Source: Ichthyophonus hoferi (taxonomy: Eukaryota; Opisthokonta; Ichthyosporea; Ichthyophonida; Ichthyophonidae). From it: a DNA stretch of 28,361 bases. This document shows positions 27,101 to 28,361 of this stretch, in pieces (position 1 is the first letter of the stretch; every line of letters starts with the position of its first letter). The DNA lies in NCBI GenBank assembly GCA_002751075.1, contig NAOQ01000145.1:49129-77489 (forward strand). Reading direction: 5' to 3'. The position numbers and the translations under genes were made by a program. The notes beneath the pieces are model-generated. The model saw only the letters and a list, made by a program, of their open reading frames with translations, made no database searches and was not told the DNA's origin.

Positions 27101-28186
27101 TGACCATCTCGGGGTGATTAGGAGGCTGTAATCTTGGTTGATTGGTCAATTAAAATAAAACCCCGGGTGCTGATCTGACCCAATAGGGTATGTGTGATGA
27201 AATGACTTCGTATATCAAAATATTACCACATTAAGCCTATCTTAACCGTTCATTCTATTACTGGTTCACAAAAAAAATACATTCTGGCGCCAATCACTAT
27301 ATTATATTAAACTAGAATACCACTAGACTATACAATCAATTACTATATATGTACATATTTGGTTCCATTAAAGTCATGATTGAGAGCCAATTAAAAATAA
27401 AACGAGAGGCTATGACATAACTATGTAAAGCACTTTAAAGCAGGGTACATGTACATAGTAGATCCTAATAATATAGGAATATATAGGAATATTATTACTA
27501 GAAAAGGTAATATTATTATGCCATATCCCCTATTACCATATCCAGGTCCAGGTTGTGGTGGGGCGACCACTAGTTGCCCGTGGGTCAGACCCGATCCGAT
27601 ATGGCGATGGATCAGCAATTGCATAGTGACGTAGGATTCACGGCTTAATTGGGTAAGGAAGGCAGCACAGAAACCTATAAAAGGAAATCAATATCAATGA
27701 ATAAGTATAATTGGTTCATAGTTTATATATATCTATTTTACAAAATATATACTTACTAACATGAATATATAATATAGTATATAGTACAAATACACTATTA
27801 CAAAAGATAATTAAAAAACAAAACCTAAAATTTATATCTGAAGTTTAAAAACATTGAATGGGTGAGTGAGTTTTAAAATCATGATTAAAATAGCAATGTA
27901 TGTAATTAGTTTATTAAATGCATTAGAGATTATGTTTTTAGTCATTGGATTGCGACAGGAGCAGATGAGAGTGACATGATACAACTGGATATTGGATACA
28001 AGTCATGTATAGAAAGGGAAGTGTGGTTAACATCGAAACCATACACATAAAACATCATGCAATAGACTAGAATACAATAGTATATAGTACAATATAGCAT
28101 ATCATAATATATTATATATGGGGTACGTGCCCACCTTCATATAGTGCTCGATCTACTCCGTATTGTGGAGCCATGATCCTGGCCGT
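708..28186 (-). CDS. MDN1: Midasin (AAA2 lid to linker), 52 internal exons, partial at both ends
   Basis: Midasin is a giant nuclear/nucleolar AAA+ ATPase that remodels pre-60S ribosomal particles. Its six-module ring and long linker drive a C-terminal MIDAS domain that removes the WD-repeat factors Rsa4/NLE1 and Ytm1/WDR12 (family knowledge). The spliced exons give 2,401 residues without a stop. In local numbering: AAA2 lid 1-63, AAA3 about 70-370, AAA4 about 371-770, AAA5 about 775-1107, AAA6 about 1108-1470, linker about 1470-2401. Four Walker A motifs are visible (GPTSSGKT, GETGCGKT, GSPGVGKT, GATATGKT), each with matching Walker B, sensor 1 and arginine-finger segments. Introns are 23 phase 0, 20 phase 1 and 9 phase 2 (including the one after exon 52); all seen are GT-AG. 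No start codon, stop codon, acidic region or MIDAS domain lies in the window. Identity is certain from the AAA motifs; exact borders in the linker are slightly less sure. Confidence 0.96.
1066..1425 (-). CDS. MDN1: MDN1 exon 51: linker
   Basis: Acceptor TCTCTCAG, donor AAG|GTATTT, 360 nt, phase 1 at both ends. Encodes SNWISLVSMFATVALCLRKQ, HLEILIASVSNHCCDSAKYG, a short Asn-rich loop, and EGVRHVLRSCKEQSVRLLVD. Five CCAAT/ATTGG pentamers lie in it. Confidence 0.88.
1996..2214 (-). CDS. MDN1: MDN1 exon 50: linker
   Basis: Acceptor TTCTTTGTAG, donor CGG|GTGAGT, 219 nt, phase 1 at both ends. Encodes EYRSLEKVRDDYRAASTLSG, VCQAVAMTTVRTAQQVTIKD and LRSLADLIASSLARSKEQS, largely helical. Confidence 0.86.
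2441..2510. repeat. (GTTAT)14 pentanucleotide microsatellite
   Basis: Fourteen tandem 5-bp units, two of them changed to GTCAT near the right end. Lies in intron 49. Confidence 0.97.
2643..2806 (-). CDS. MDN1: MDN1 exon 49: linker
   Basis: Acceptor CCCTGTAG, donor ATG|GTAAGA, 164 nt, ends in phase 1. Encodes CPLDAYLSDALFSNHHRLWH and YQIVRPVAEALLLAETD, predicted helices. Confidence 0.84.
2824..2850. repeat. (AAAAT)n short pentanucleotide repeat
   Basis: About five AAAAT units in intron 48, followed by degenerate TTATG/TTATA units to about 2890. Confidence 0.85.
2960..3087 (-). CDS. MDN1: MDN1 exon 48: linker
   Basis: Acceptor GATTATAG, donor ATG|GTATGA, 128 nt, ends in phase 2. Encodes IPVIPLGLEQRLQQHVARSL and NDIVPFQRLLWKISAW, a tryptophan completed in exon 49. 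Confidence 0.84.
3245..3335 (-). CDS. MDN1: MDN1 exon 47: linker helix
   Basis: Acceptor CAATCAAACAG, donor GAA|GTAAGT, 91 nt, ends in phase 0. Encodes LIEEHELLSQLLHFSALYRS, similar in pattern to human SQLQGQVLFRHLAGLAELL. A second AG (TTATAG) just inside the exon was rejected because it breaks the frame. Confidence 0.87.
3408..3480. repeat. (CA)n/(TA)n/(CATA)n compound microsatellite
   Basis: Alternating CA, TA and ACAT tracts in intron 46. Short frames read through it on both strands are repeat translations. Confidence 0.93.
3497..3656 (-). CDS. MDN1: MDN1 exon 46: linker
   Basis: Acceptor ACCGACAG, donor AAG|GTATAT, 160 nt, ends in phase 2. Encodes TSAQLQVTLSDIPSRLEASL and a proline-rich loop, then DPAQIAQLELWPIHDHE. 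Low conservation. Confidence 0.83.
3718..3905. repeat. (ACTAT)n pentanucleotide array
   Basis: About 190 bp of 5-bp units, cleanest at 3751-3871, with scattered ACACT variants. It fills most of intron 45 and stops just short of the donor of exon 45. Confidence 0.96.
3930..4082 (-). CDS. MDN1: MDN1 exon 45: linker
   Basis: Acceptor CTTTATAG, donor TAG|GTATGT, 153 nt, phase 1 at both ends. Encodes WNPLPNWVLVGGSHPVV and the acidic stretch HREDLADSLATLYSIDEVER. Corresponds roughly to the human MWNPLPG segment. Confidence 0.85.
4160..4345. repeat. Degenerate (ATACA)n/(AATAT)n pentanucleotide repeat
   Basis: Imperfect 5-bp units including a cleaner CAATA core at about 4260-4280 and a local duplication of CTATCTAATGCAATG-like units near 4228. 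In intron 44. Confidence 0.85.
4395..4499 (-). CDS. MDN1: MDN1 exon 44: linker
   Basis: Acceptor ATATATAG, donor CTG|GTATGT, 105 nt, phase 1 at both ends. Encodes GLSSQSLYDIEARLQALSGR and YDPMKGTSET. An alternative donor at AAG|GTACCT exists inside the exon; the chosen one keeps frame with exon 45. Confidence 0.78.
4806..5014 (-). CDS. MDN1: MDN1 exon 43: linker, WRWLLRDI helix
   Basis: Acceptor TATATACAG, donor ATG|GTAGGT, 209 nt, ends in phase 1. Encodes RDKFYEAFNSQSFVADHV and CPQWRWLLRDILHLTTTSN, comparable to human RDRFWTVADTV...HWHWVLKHL. Confidence 0.9.
5198..5445 (-). CDS. MDN1: MDN1 exon 42: linker
   Basis: Acceptor CACTGTCAG, donor TAG|GTAAGT, 248 nt, ends in phase 2. Encodes IHREQVFYEASMHTAATQL, FYPLIISLDEILVDLLLGEK and LPLLEHVFF. 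The last part aligns loosely with human ANEILGSLRWRDRFW. Confidence 0.88.
5611..5989 (-). CDS. MDN1: MDN1 exon 41: linker, longest exon in window
   Basis: Acceptor ATATACAG, donor CAG|GTAGGC, 379 nt, ends in phase 0. Encodes 126 residues of predicted helices, e.g. VFAQKVSSFDYHTRVQYLHH, LSTQLLEARQTLSHMIGL and VEQAQLLWKQCDHLAARLLV. No catalytic motif is expected or seen. Confidence 0.9.
6251..6398 (-). CDS. MDN1: MDN1 exon 40: linker
   Basis: Acceptor CCAATCACAG, donor GCG|GTAAGT, 148 nt, ends in phase 2. Encodes PLALASLDSSSLAATYFDG and MDLMARADIAM. It holds four CCAAT/ATTGG pentamers, with a fifth just past the acceptor. Confidence 0.85.
6772..6924 (-). CDS. MDN1: MDN1 exon 39: linker
   Basis: Acceptor TTTATAG, donor CCG|GTACGT, 153 nt. 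Encodes NLLLGGAYPLRVSGQLW and a helix CMQGAYLLHLACSQLLAEG. Sequence conservation is low from here on; support is unbroken phase and coding-like composition. Confidence 0.85.
7055..7112. repeat. (ACTAT)n/(CAATA)n short repeat
   Basis: Five-bp units in intron 38; the same ACTAT type as the array at 3718-3905. Confidence 0.88.
7183..7357 (-). CDS. MDN1: MDN1 exon 38: AAA6 lid end, linker start
   Basis: Acceptor CCATTGTAG, donor AGG|GTGGGT, 175 nt, ends in phase 1. Reads LTHAGALANELVERGGNW then VLLSCVEVYSRSRRNKEERE. Aligns with human TAILIVQYLQRG...ACWEVYV. Confidence 0.9.
7358..8240 (-). other. Largest intron (883 bp), between exons 37 and 38
   Basis: AT-rich. Contains a 62-codon plus-strand frame (7433-7621) with no recognised family and an intron-like base composition, short AT runs near 7680, and nothing else I can name. 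Confidence 0.7.
8241..8312 (-). CDS. MDN1: MDN1 exon 37: AAA6 lid helix
   Basis: Acceptor AATTACAG, donor CGA|GTATGT, 24 codons, phase 0 on both sides. Encodes TLINIHTAVKKTV and SSDSPLTSR, which matches human ILLALHTETRSTVVGSPTSS. Confidence 0.88.
8907..9035 (-). CDS. MDN1: MDN1 exon 36: AAA6 end of large domain, lid start
   Basis: Acceptor TCTATCTTAG, donor GAA|GTGAGT, 43 codons. Reads ICILDHQSEMMGALQVANG, then LRDLHILLAGRGVANRLMAE. I preferred this acceptor to one at ATCACCAG, 18 nt downstream in the transcript, because it continues RGVE-I as in human RGLEIYI. Confidence 0.86.
9105..9136. repeat. (AT)16 dinucleotide repeat
   Basis: Uninterrupted AT run in intron 35. Confidence 0.97.
9341..9561 (-). 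CDS. MDN1: MDN1 exon 35: AAA6 degenerate Walker B, sensor 1, arginine segment
   Basis: Acceptor CGTCACAG, donor GAA|GTAAGT, 221 nt, ends in phase 0. Contains GHWLLIDNANLCSPSVLDRL, then LLEPNGVLVVSERG, NFRLILAMDPRYGELSRAMR and NRGVE. The Walker B Glu is Asn (DN for DE). Human AAA6 has the same change as I recall it (MDNVN), so this module is probably not an efficient ATPase. Confidence 0.97.
9562..10330 (-). other. Intron (769 bp) between exons 34 and 35
   Basis: AT-rich with degenerate AATA/ATAA stretches around 9770-9900 and several CCAAT/ATTGG pentamers near 10100-10300. No coding or RNA signal seen. Confidence 0.7.
10331..10412 (-). CDS. MDN1: MDN1 exon 34: AAA6, GHARGQFEWMDG
   Basis: Acceptor ACACCTAG, donor AAG|GTATAG, 82 nt, ends in phase 1. 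Reads QLESGHARGQFEWMDGALV then TALQQ, matching human LASGHSHGTFEWVDSMLVQAL. Confidence 0.94.
10662..10790 (-). CDS. MDN1: MDN1 exon 33: AAA6 helical insert, part 3
   Basis: Acceptor ACACTCAG, donor AAG|GTAAGT, 43 codons. Contains HKSLEQLLSQIEHVATTW and a polar, proline-containing stretch before ATLRESLK. Sits in the variable insert of AAA6. Confidence 0.87.
10961..11072 (-). CDS. MDN1: MDN1 exon 32: AAA6 helical insert, part 2
   Basis: Acceptor CCAATCAG, donor GAG|GTATTT, 112 nt, ends in phase 0. Encodes AFNAIQNLHDCLRTITCSV and an acidic loop. Low family similarity, but correct phase and position. Confidence 0.85.
11287..11337. repeat. Three 17-bp tandem repeats with ACGTCACAT core
   Basis: Units begin at 11287, 11304 and 11321 (ACGTCACATGTTAATAC, the same ending TAT, and a diverged third copy). 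Each holds ACGTCA, the CRE/ATF half-site. The third copy forms the left arm of the hairpin at 11318-11360. Confidence 0.92.
11318..11360. repeat. Perfect 19-bp inverted repeat, 5-nt loop
   Basis: Left arm 11318-11336, loop GCAAG, right arm 11342-11360. The arms are fully complementary and each carries one ACGTCA/TGACGT site. Found in intron 31. Confidence 0.93.
11639..11745 (-). CDS. MDN1: MDN1 exon 31: AAA6 helical insert, part 1
   Basis: Acceptor TTCGTATAG, donor CAG|GTAATA, 107 nt, ends in phase 2. Begins VDVGRHRRLVLEAAERLVLV, aligning with human VDLIRPWRRLLEKVEG, and forms the long helix leaving the AAA6 core. Confidence 0.92.
12035..12150 (-). CDS. MDN1: MDN1 exon 30: AAA6 second half of Walker A
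   Basis: Acceptor CTCGTATAG, donor CAG|GTAAAC, 116 nt. Starts with the split Ala codon then TGKTSVVRLLASLSGNQL and EFAMNSSVDTTDLLGGFEQ, diagnostic of AAA6. Confidence 0.96.
12280..12299. repeat. (TA)n dinucleotide repeat
   Basis: Twenty-bp run in intron 29. Confidence 0.9.
12600..12620. repeat. T11-A10 homopolymer palindrome
   Basis: Eleven T followed directly by ten A in intron 29, then an A-rich AAAAG stretch. Symmetric by composition; could form a short cruciform. Confidence 0.9.
12703..12820 (-). CDS. MDN1: MDN1 exon 29: AAA6 lead-in and first half of Walker A
   Basis: Acceptor TTCCTATAG, donor CTG|GTATGT, 118 nt, ends in phase 1. Ends VENVMKSLQMGWMPILIGAT. The Walker A is interrupted here by the intron and completed in exon 30 (GATATGKTS). 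Confidence 0.94.
13262..13353 (-). CDS. MDN1: MDN1 exon 28: AAA5-AAA6 connector
   Basis: Acceptor TATTATCAG, donor CAT|GTAGGT, 92 nt, ends in phase 0. Encodes YEITPDYVEIGRASLPRMKH, equivalent to human ITPYDVQLGYSVLSR. Confidence 0.91.
13607..13721 (-). CDS. MDN1: MDN1 exon 27: AAA5 lid, continued
   Basis: Acceptor TTCCTGTAG, donor ATG|GTATGT, 115 nt, ends in phase 1. Reads PGHFLDILYLQRMRTHDDRE and LYSNFFGD, which matches the human PGQHVFLVYGERMRTEEDKK to FKDVFGS region. Confidence 0.93.
13952..14124 (-). CDS. MDN1: MDN1 exon 26: AAA5 lid
   Basis: Acceptor CCCCTCAG, donor CAG|GTAAGC, 173 nt, ends in phase 0. Contains LRGSPWEFNLRDVFRWCELM (human GGPWEFNLRDLFRWCQLM) and the upstream helix MIDFNSELHQATMIERK. 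Confidence 0.96.
14615..14936 (-). CDS. MDN1: MDN1 exon 25: AAA5 Walker B, sensor 1, arginine finger
   Basis: Acceptor TATATAG, donor TTG|GTAAGT, 322 nt, ends in phase 1. In order: GEFAWRDGSFLQALKDG, DWILLDELNLASQSVLEGLN (Walker B intact), FIPELSRTF, RIFACQNPLTQGGGRKGLPK (sensor 1 Asn) and SFLNRFTQVYVDPL (arginine finger). Unlike AAA3 and AAA4, where introns separate these motifs, the whole catalytic half is in one exon. Confidence 0.98.
15197..15302 (-). CDS. MDN1: MDN1 exon 24: AAA5 after P-loop
   Basis: Acceptor TCTCACCAG, donor GAG|GTAGGT, 106 nt, ends in phase 0. Contains NVVRINLSEQTDLMDLFGSD then LPVE, diagnostic for AAA5. Confidence 0.96.
15638..15833 (-). CDS. MDN1: MDN1 exon 23: AAA5 lead-in and Walker A
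   Basis: Acceptor CCAACCAG, donor CAAG|GTAGTT, 196 nt, ends in phase 2. Contains LKAPTTAHNISRVLRALQLS and KPVLLEGSPGVGKT. The P-loop is complete and the intron splits the Ser codon right after GKT. As I remember the family, the QLSKPVLLEGSPGVGKT form is shared with plant and amoebozoan proteins. Confidence 0.96.
16229..16331 (-). CDS. MDN1: MDN1 exon 22: AAA4 lid end, AAA4-AAA5 connector
   Basis: Acceptor TGGTTTAG, donor TAG|GTATAT, 103 nt, ends in phase 1. Reads VVRKECFAYLWEQLRVAGL followed by an acidic connector (NPEDIFIG) leading into AAA5. Confidence 0.9.
16521..16688 (-). CDS. MDN1: MDN1 exon 21: AAA4 lid, SLRDILSWV
   Basis: Acceptor GAATCACAG, donor ACT|GTAAGT, 56 codons, phase 0 on both sides. 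Contains CPKVVVSLRDILSWVSFMNA, then YVHGASLVLLDALGSGSA. Both are standard AAA4 lid motifs. Confidence 0.96.
16885..16925. repeat. (AT)n/(ACAT)n repeat
   Basis: TA run followed by ACACAT units immediately next to the exon 20 donor in intron 20. Confidence 0.85.
16927..17065 (-). CDS. MDN1: MDN1 exon 20: AAA4 end of large domain and lid start
   Basis: Acceptor GACATCACAG, donor AAG|GTATGT, 139 nt. Starts FTEVWVPSVTDHDDLVQIIE and ends ILNFIAWFRKAK, matching the human RFTEIWCPQ... and FIDWLTH segments. Confidence 0.95.
17571..17590. repeat. (AT)10 dinucleotide repeat
   Basis: Twenty-bp AT run in intron 19, followed by CATA units to about 17620. Confidence 0.9.
17645..17756 (-). CDS. MDN1: MDN1 exon 19: AAA4 sensor 1 and arginine finger
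   Basis: Acceptor CCCAATCAG, donor TAG|GTAGAG, 112 nt, ends in phase 2. Contains FKVFATMNPGGDFGKKELSP and ALRNR. The Asn of ATMNP is sensor 1 and LRNRF, completed by exon 20, supplies the arginine finger. Confidence 0.97.
17979..18060 (-). CDS. MDN1: MDN1 exon 18: AAA4 Walker B helix
   Basis: Acceptor TTATCTAG, donor AGG|GTAATT, 82 nt, ends in phase 1. Reads VSLADDSVLERLNSVLEPKR then GLTLAEKG; nearly invariant in midasins (human ISLADDSVLERLNSVLE). Confidence 0.97.
18592..18672 (-). CDS. MDN1: MDN1 exon 17: AAA4 Walker B strand
   Basis: Acceptor TATGTAG, donor GAG|GTATGA, 27 codons. Contains LFRWYDGPLVEAMKQGDLFL then IDE. The Walker B Asp-Glu is intact and the intron cuts directly after the catalytic Glu. 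Confidence 0.96.
19120..19179 (-). CDS. MDN1: MDN1 exon 16: AAA4 insert, part 3
   Basis: Acceptor TACCCTAG, donor CAG|GTAGGA, 20 codons, phase 0 on both sides. Reads DASEWAKLKEDSIQLSAEIQ, an amphipathic helix closing the insert. Confidence 0.8.
19863..19960 (-). CDS. MDN1: MDN1 exon 15: AAA4 insert, part 2
   Basis: Acceptor TCTTTACAG, donor AAA|GTAAGA, 98 nt, ends in phase 0. Encodes VIVLDSTPIPGLASDYGRLH and a helix KAIIGLVDGPENK. No family motif is recognised; it is supported by phase, G+C content and position. Confidence 0.78.
20031..20055. repeat. (TA)12 dinucleotide repeat
   Basis: Uninterrupted TA run in intron 14. Confidence 0.95.
20289..20375 (-). CDS. MDN1: MDN1 exon 14: AAA4 insert, part 1
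   Basis: Acceptor CATCTCAG, donor CAG|GTATAT, 87 nt, phase 1 at both ends. Encodes LGPLIRQKVVAMVNQ and EHLKTVASA, predicted helical. It starts a roughly 80-residue insert between LGGLRPVR and FRWYDGPL that I cannot align to human AAA4. Included because it is open and correctly phased with good splice sites. Confidence 0.8.
20575..20840. repeat. (TTATA)n pentanucleotide array, degenerate to the right
   Basis: Clean TTATA units at about 20581-20633 pass into ATACT/ATTAT variants up to the exon 13 donor. In intron 13. Confidence 0.9.
20848..20946 (-). CDS. MDN1: MDN1 exon 13: AAA4 after P-loop
   Basis: Acceptor AATTACAG, donor AGG|GTATGT, 99 nt. Contains INCHQHTETADFLGGLRPVR, the AAA4 signature that follows the P-loop (human CHLHMETSDFLGGLRPVR). 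Confidence 0.96.
21547..21625 (-). CDS. MDN1: MDN1 exon 12: AAA4 Walker A
   Basis: Acceptor TTTCAACAG, donor TTGG|GTAATA, 79 nt, ends in phase 1. Encodes NEPVLLVGETGCGKTTVCQL, a full Walker A and identical to human over VGxTGCGKTT. Confidence 0.97.
22264..22362 (-). CDS. MDN1: MDN1 exon 11: lead-in to AAA4
   Basis: Acceptor AATCTAG, donor GAA|GTAAGT, 33 codons. Ends LVWTKAFKRLLTIVE, which matches the helix before the AAA4 P-loop (human IVWTEGMRRLAMLV). The first half is variable. Confidence 0.9.
22618..22722. repeat. Degenerate (ACAAT)n/(ATAAT)n pentanucleotide repeat
   Basis: Imperfect 5-bp units in intron 10, ending just before the exon 10 donor. Confidence 0.8.
22735..22876 (-). CDS. MDN1: MDN1 exon 10: AAA3 lid end, charged helix
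   Basis: Acceptor ATATTACAG, donor CAG|GTGGCT, 142 nt. Continues the preceding GG into GYMLLAEKVKRDDEK, then a charged helix (IVKQTIEKHLNVKI). Corresponds to the human ...DGYMLLAGRVRK region. Confidence 0.92.
23473..23557 (-). CDS. MDN1: MDN1 exon 9: AAA3 lid, GFITLRDLFRWAER
   Basis: Acceptor CTATACAG, donor TGG|GTAAGC, 85 nt, ends in phase 2. Contains GKHGFITLRDLFRWAERR, one of the best conserved lid motifs, then ALANDG continuing into exon 10. Confidence 0.96.
24016..24104 (-). CDS. MDN1: MDN1 exon 8: AAA3 lid, first part
   Basis: Acceptor ATATATAG, donor CAG|GTAGGT, 89 nt. Encodes AAIPPSYCEKLVKILKDLQK and a short variable stretch before FAG. Aligns with the human IPPSYCSKLVKVMLDLQ-type segment. 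Confidence 0.93.
24180..24222. repeat. Imperfect palindrome bounded by CACGTG
   Basis: CACGTG at 24180-24185 and at 24217-24222 flank T12-A8 tracts. The two halves match at about 17 of 20 positions when one is inverted. Lies in intron 7. Confidence 0.8.
24570..24588. repeat. (AT)n dinucleotide repeat
   Basis: Nineteen-bp AT run in intron 7. Confidence 0.88.
24843..24931 (-). CDS. MDN1: MDN1 exon 7: AAA3 arginine finger
   Basis: Acceptor CTCATCAG, donor CAG|GTAAGC, 89 nt, ends in phase 2. It reads ILSRAFRNRFVELHFDDIPE. FRNRF carries the arginine-finger position of AAA3, and its last helix leads into the lid. Confidence 0.95.
24972..24991. repeat. (TA)10 dinucleotide repeat
   Basis: Twenty-bp run in intron 6. 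Confidence 0.9.
25143..25217 (-). CDS. MDN1: MDN1 exon 6: AAA3 sensor 1
   Basis: Acceptor ATTCCACAG, donor AAG|GTATGT, 25 codons. Contains HPHFQLFATQNPPGAYGGRK; the Asn of ATQNP is the sensor 1 residue. Phase 0 on both sides. Confidence 0.96.
25371..25425. repeat. (TATG)n tetranucleotide repeat
   Basis: TATG/TATA units in intron 5, near the exon 5 donor. Confidence 0.9.
25456..25563 (-). CDS. MDN1: MDN1 exon 5: AAA3 Walker B
   Basis: Acceptor CCATTTCAG, donor CAG|GTATGT, 36 codons. It encodes GYWVVLDELNLAPTDVLEAL, with intact catalytic Asp-Glu, then LNRLLDDNRELFIPETQ. Phase 0 on both sides. Confidence 0.97.
25564..26392 (-). other. Intron (829 bp) between exons 4 and 5
   Basis: AT-rich. 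Minus-strand open frames across 25862-26270 are isoleucine- and tyrosine-rich translations of AT-rich DNA, without family similarity or splice support. One CACGTG at 25767. Confidence 0.7.
26393..26593 (-). CDS. MDN1: MDN1 exon 4: AAA3 Walker A
   Basis: Acceptor CCCTACAG, donor AAG|GTGGGT, exactly 67 codons. It opens YPVLLQGPTSSGKTS, a complete Walker A, followed by RINNHEHTDLQEYLGSYVSD and KEGVLVESVRK. The RINNHEHTD block is diagnostic for midasin AAA3. Confidence 0.97.
26662..26704. repeat. (ATGT)n tetranucleotide repeat
   Basis: About ten ATGT units with one break (TATTATG) in intron 3. Confidence 0.93.
26760..26890 (-). CDS. MDN1: MDN1 exon 3: lead-in to AAA3
   Basis: Acceptor CTCCTTAG, donor AAG|GTATTA, 131 nt. 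It encodes QFWLETGPEEPVLHEKTGF followed by the N-terminal helix LRRIARVLVTRK that packs before the AAA3 P-loop. Ends in phase 0. Confidence 0.9.
27537..27674 (-). CDS. MDN1: MDN1 exon 2: end of AAA2 lid and AAA2-AAA3 connector
   Basis: Acceptor TTATAG, donor ATG|GTAATA, 138 nt, phase 1 at both ends. It starts FCAAFLTQLSRES, the conserved AAA2 C-terminal helix (human FCLGFLTQLDRAS), and ends in a Pro/Gly-rich connector (APPQPGPGYG). Confidence 0.9.
28135..28186 (-). CDS. MDN1: MDN1 exon 1 of window: AAA2 lid helix
   Basis: Acceptor CTTTTTGGCAG, donor AAG|GTGGGC, 52 nt, ends in phase 1. It reads ...YGVDRALYEG, which matches the end of the AAA2 small domain (human ...IQRSLYEGF). The intron upstream is mostly a CATA microsatellite and runs off the window. 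Confidence 0.88.
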
Positions 28187-28219
28187 CTGCCAAAAAGAGT
28201 TGGTTTAAAAAGGAGAAAC

Positions 28220-28361
28220 ACATACACATATACATTACATACATACATACATACATACATACAATACATATATATACATACATACATACATACATACATA
28301 CAATACATATATATGCATACATACATACATACATACATACATACATACATACATACATACA
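28220..28361. repeat. (CATA)n tetranucleotide array, reaching the window edge
   Basis: About 140 bp of CATA units with two short interruptions that are near-copies of each other (CAATACATATATAYRCATA). Lies just upstream of the exon 1 acceptor. Minus-strand Met-Tyr-Val-Cys frames here are repeat artefacts. Confidence 0.96.

Larger units (their letters stand above)
812..28134 (-). other. Remaining introns over 300 bp: nothing but AT-rich spacer and simple repeats
   Basis: Other introns over 300 bp are 1426-1995, 2215-2642, 4083-4394, 4500-4805, 6399-6771, 8313-8906, 9036-9340, 11073-11638, 12151-12702, 12821-13261, 14125-14614, 15303-15637, 15834-16228, 17066-17644, 18061-18591, 18673-19119, 19180-19862, 20376-20847, 20947-21546, 21626-22263, 22363-22734, 22877-23472, 23558-24015, 26891-27536 and 27675-28134. 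Apart from the repeats and hairpins listed separately, I see no gene, RNA or mobile element in them. The span given here covers them all and also includes exons. Confidence 0.65.

Noticed and set aside
28137-28358. Met-Tyr-Val-Cys repeat protein frames
   Set aside because: Direct translations of the CATA microsatellite; only 28135-28186 is exon.
1-28361. CRE-type ACGTCA/TGACGT as a third enriched motif
   Set aside because: About 18 sites against roughly 10 expected, and four of them come from the single repeat/hairpin at 11287-11360; not convincing alone.
1-28361. tRNA, snoRNA or other RNA genes in the introns
   Set aside because: Ribosome-biogenesis genes often host snoRNAs, but I could not identify a convincing C/D or H/ACA box arrangement by eye; a covariance-model search would settle this.

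Overview
The window is an internal piece of one very large, intron-dense nuclear gene on the minus strand. It encodes midasin (MDN1/REA1), the dynein-like AAA+ ATPase that strips assembly factors from pre-60S ribosomal particles. I reconstructed 52 exons (28186 down to 708). They total 7,203 nt, which is exactly 2,401 codons, with every intron GT-AG, every junction in phase and no internal stop. The window starts and ends inside the gene. The N-terminus, AAA1 and most of AAA2 lie beyond position 28361. The rest of the linker, the acidic region and the C-terminal MIDAS domain lie below position 1.

Layout in transcript order (right to left): exons 1-2, AAA2 lid; exons 3-10, AAA3; exons 11-22, AAA4 with a long insert in exons 14-16; exons 22-28, AAA5; exons 29-38, AAA6, whose Walker B is degenerate; exons 38-52, the long helical linker. 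Introns run from 153 to 883 bp and are AT-rich (roughly 30% G+C by eye, against about 45% in exons). They hold only simple repeats, a few hairpins and scattered short motifs. I see no second gene, no RNA gene and no recognisable mobile element.

The organism is an intron-rich eukaryote with an AT-rich genome. The sequence does not fix the lineage. As I remember the family, some AAA4 and AAA5 segments look more like plant or amoebozoan midasin than human, while parts of AAA3 and AAA6 resemble animals as well. An early-branching animal or a protist are both possible.

The most unusual signal is not a gene. The pentamer CCAAT/ATTGG occurs about 4 times more often than composition predicts, equally on both strands, in introns and even more strongly in coding exons. 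The E-box CACGTG is about 8-fold over expectation. Intron 31 also carries three 17-bp tandem repeats running into a perfect 19-bp hairpin.
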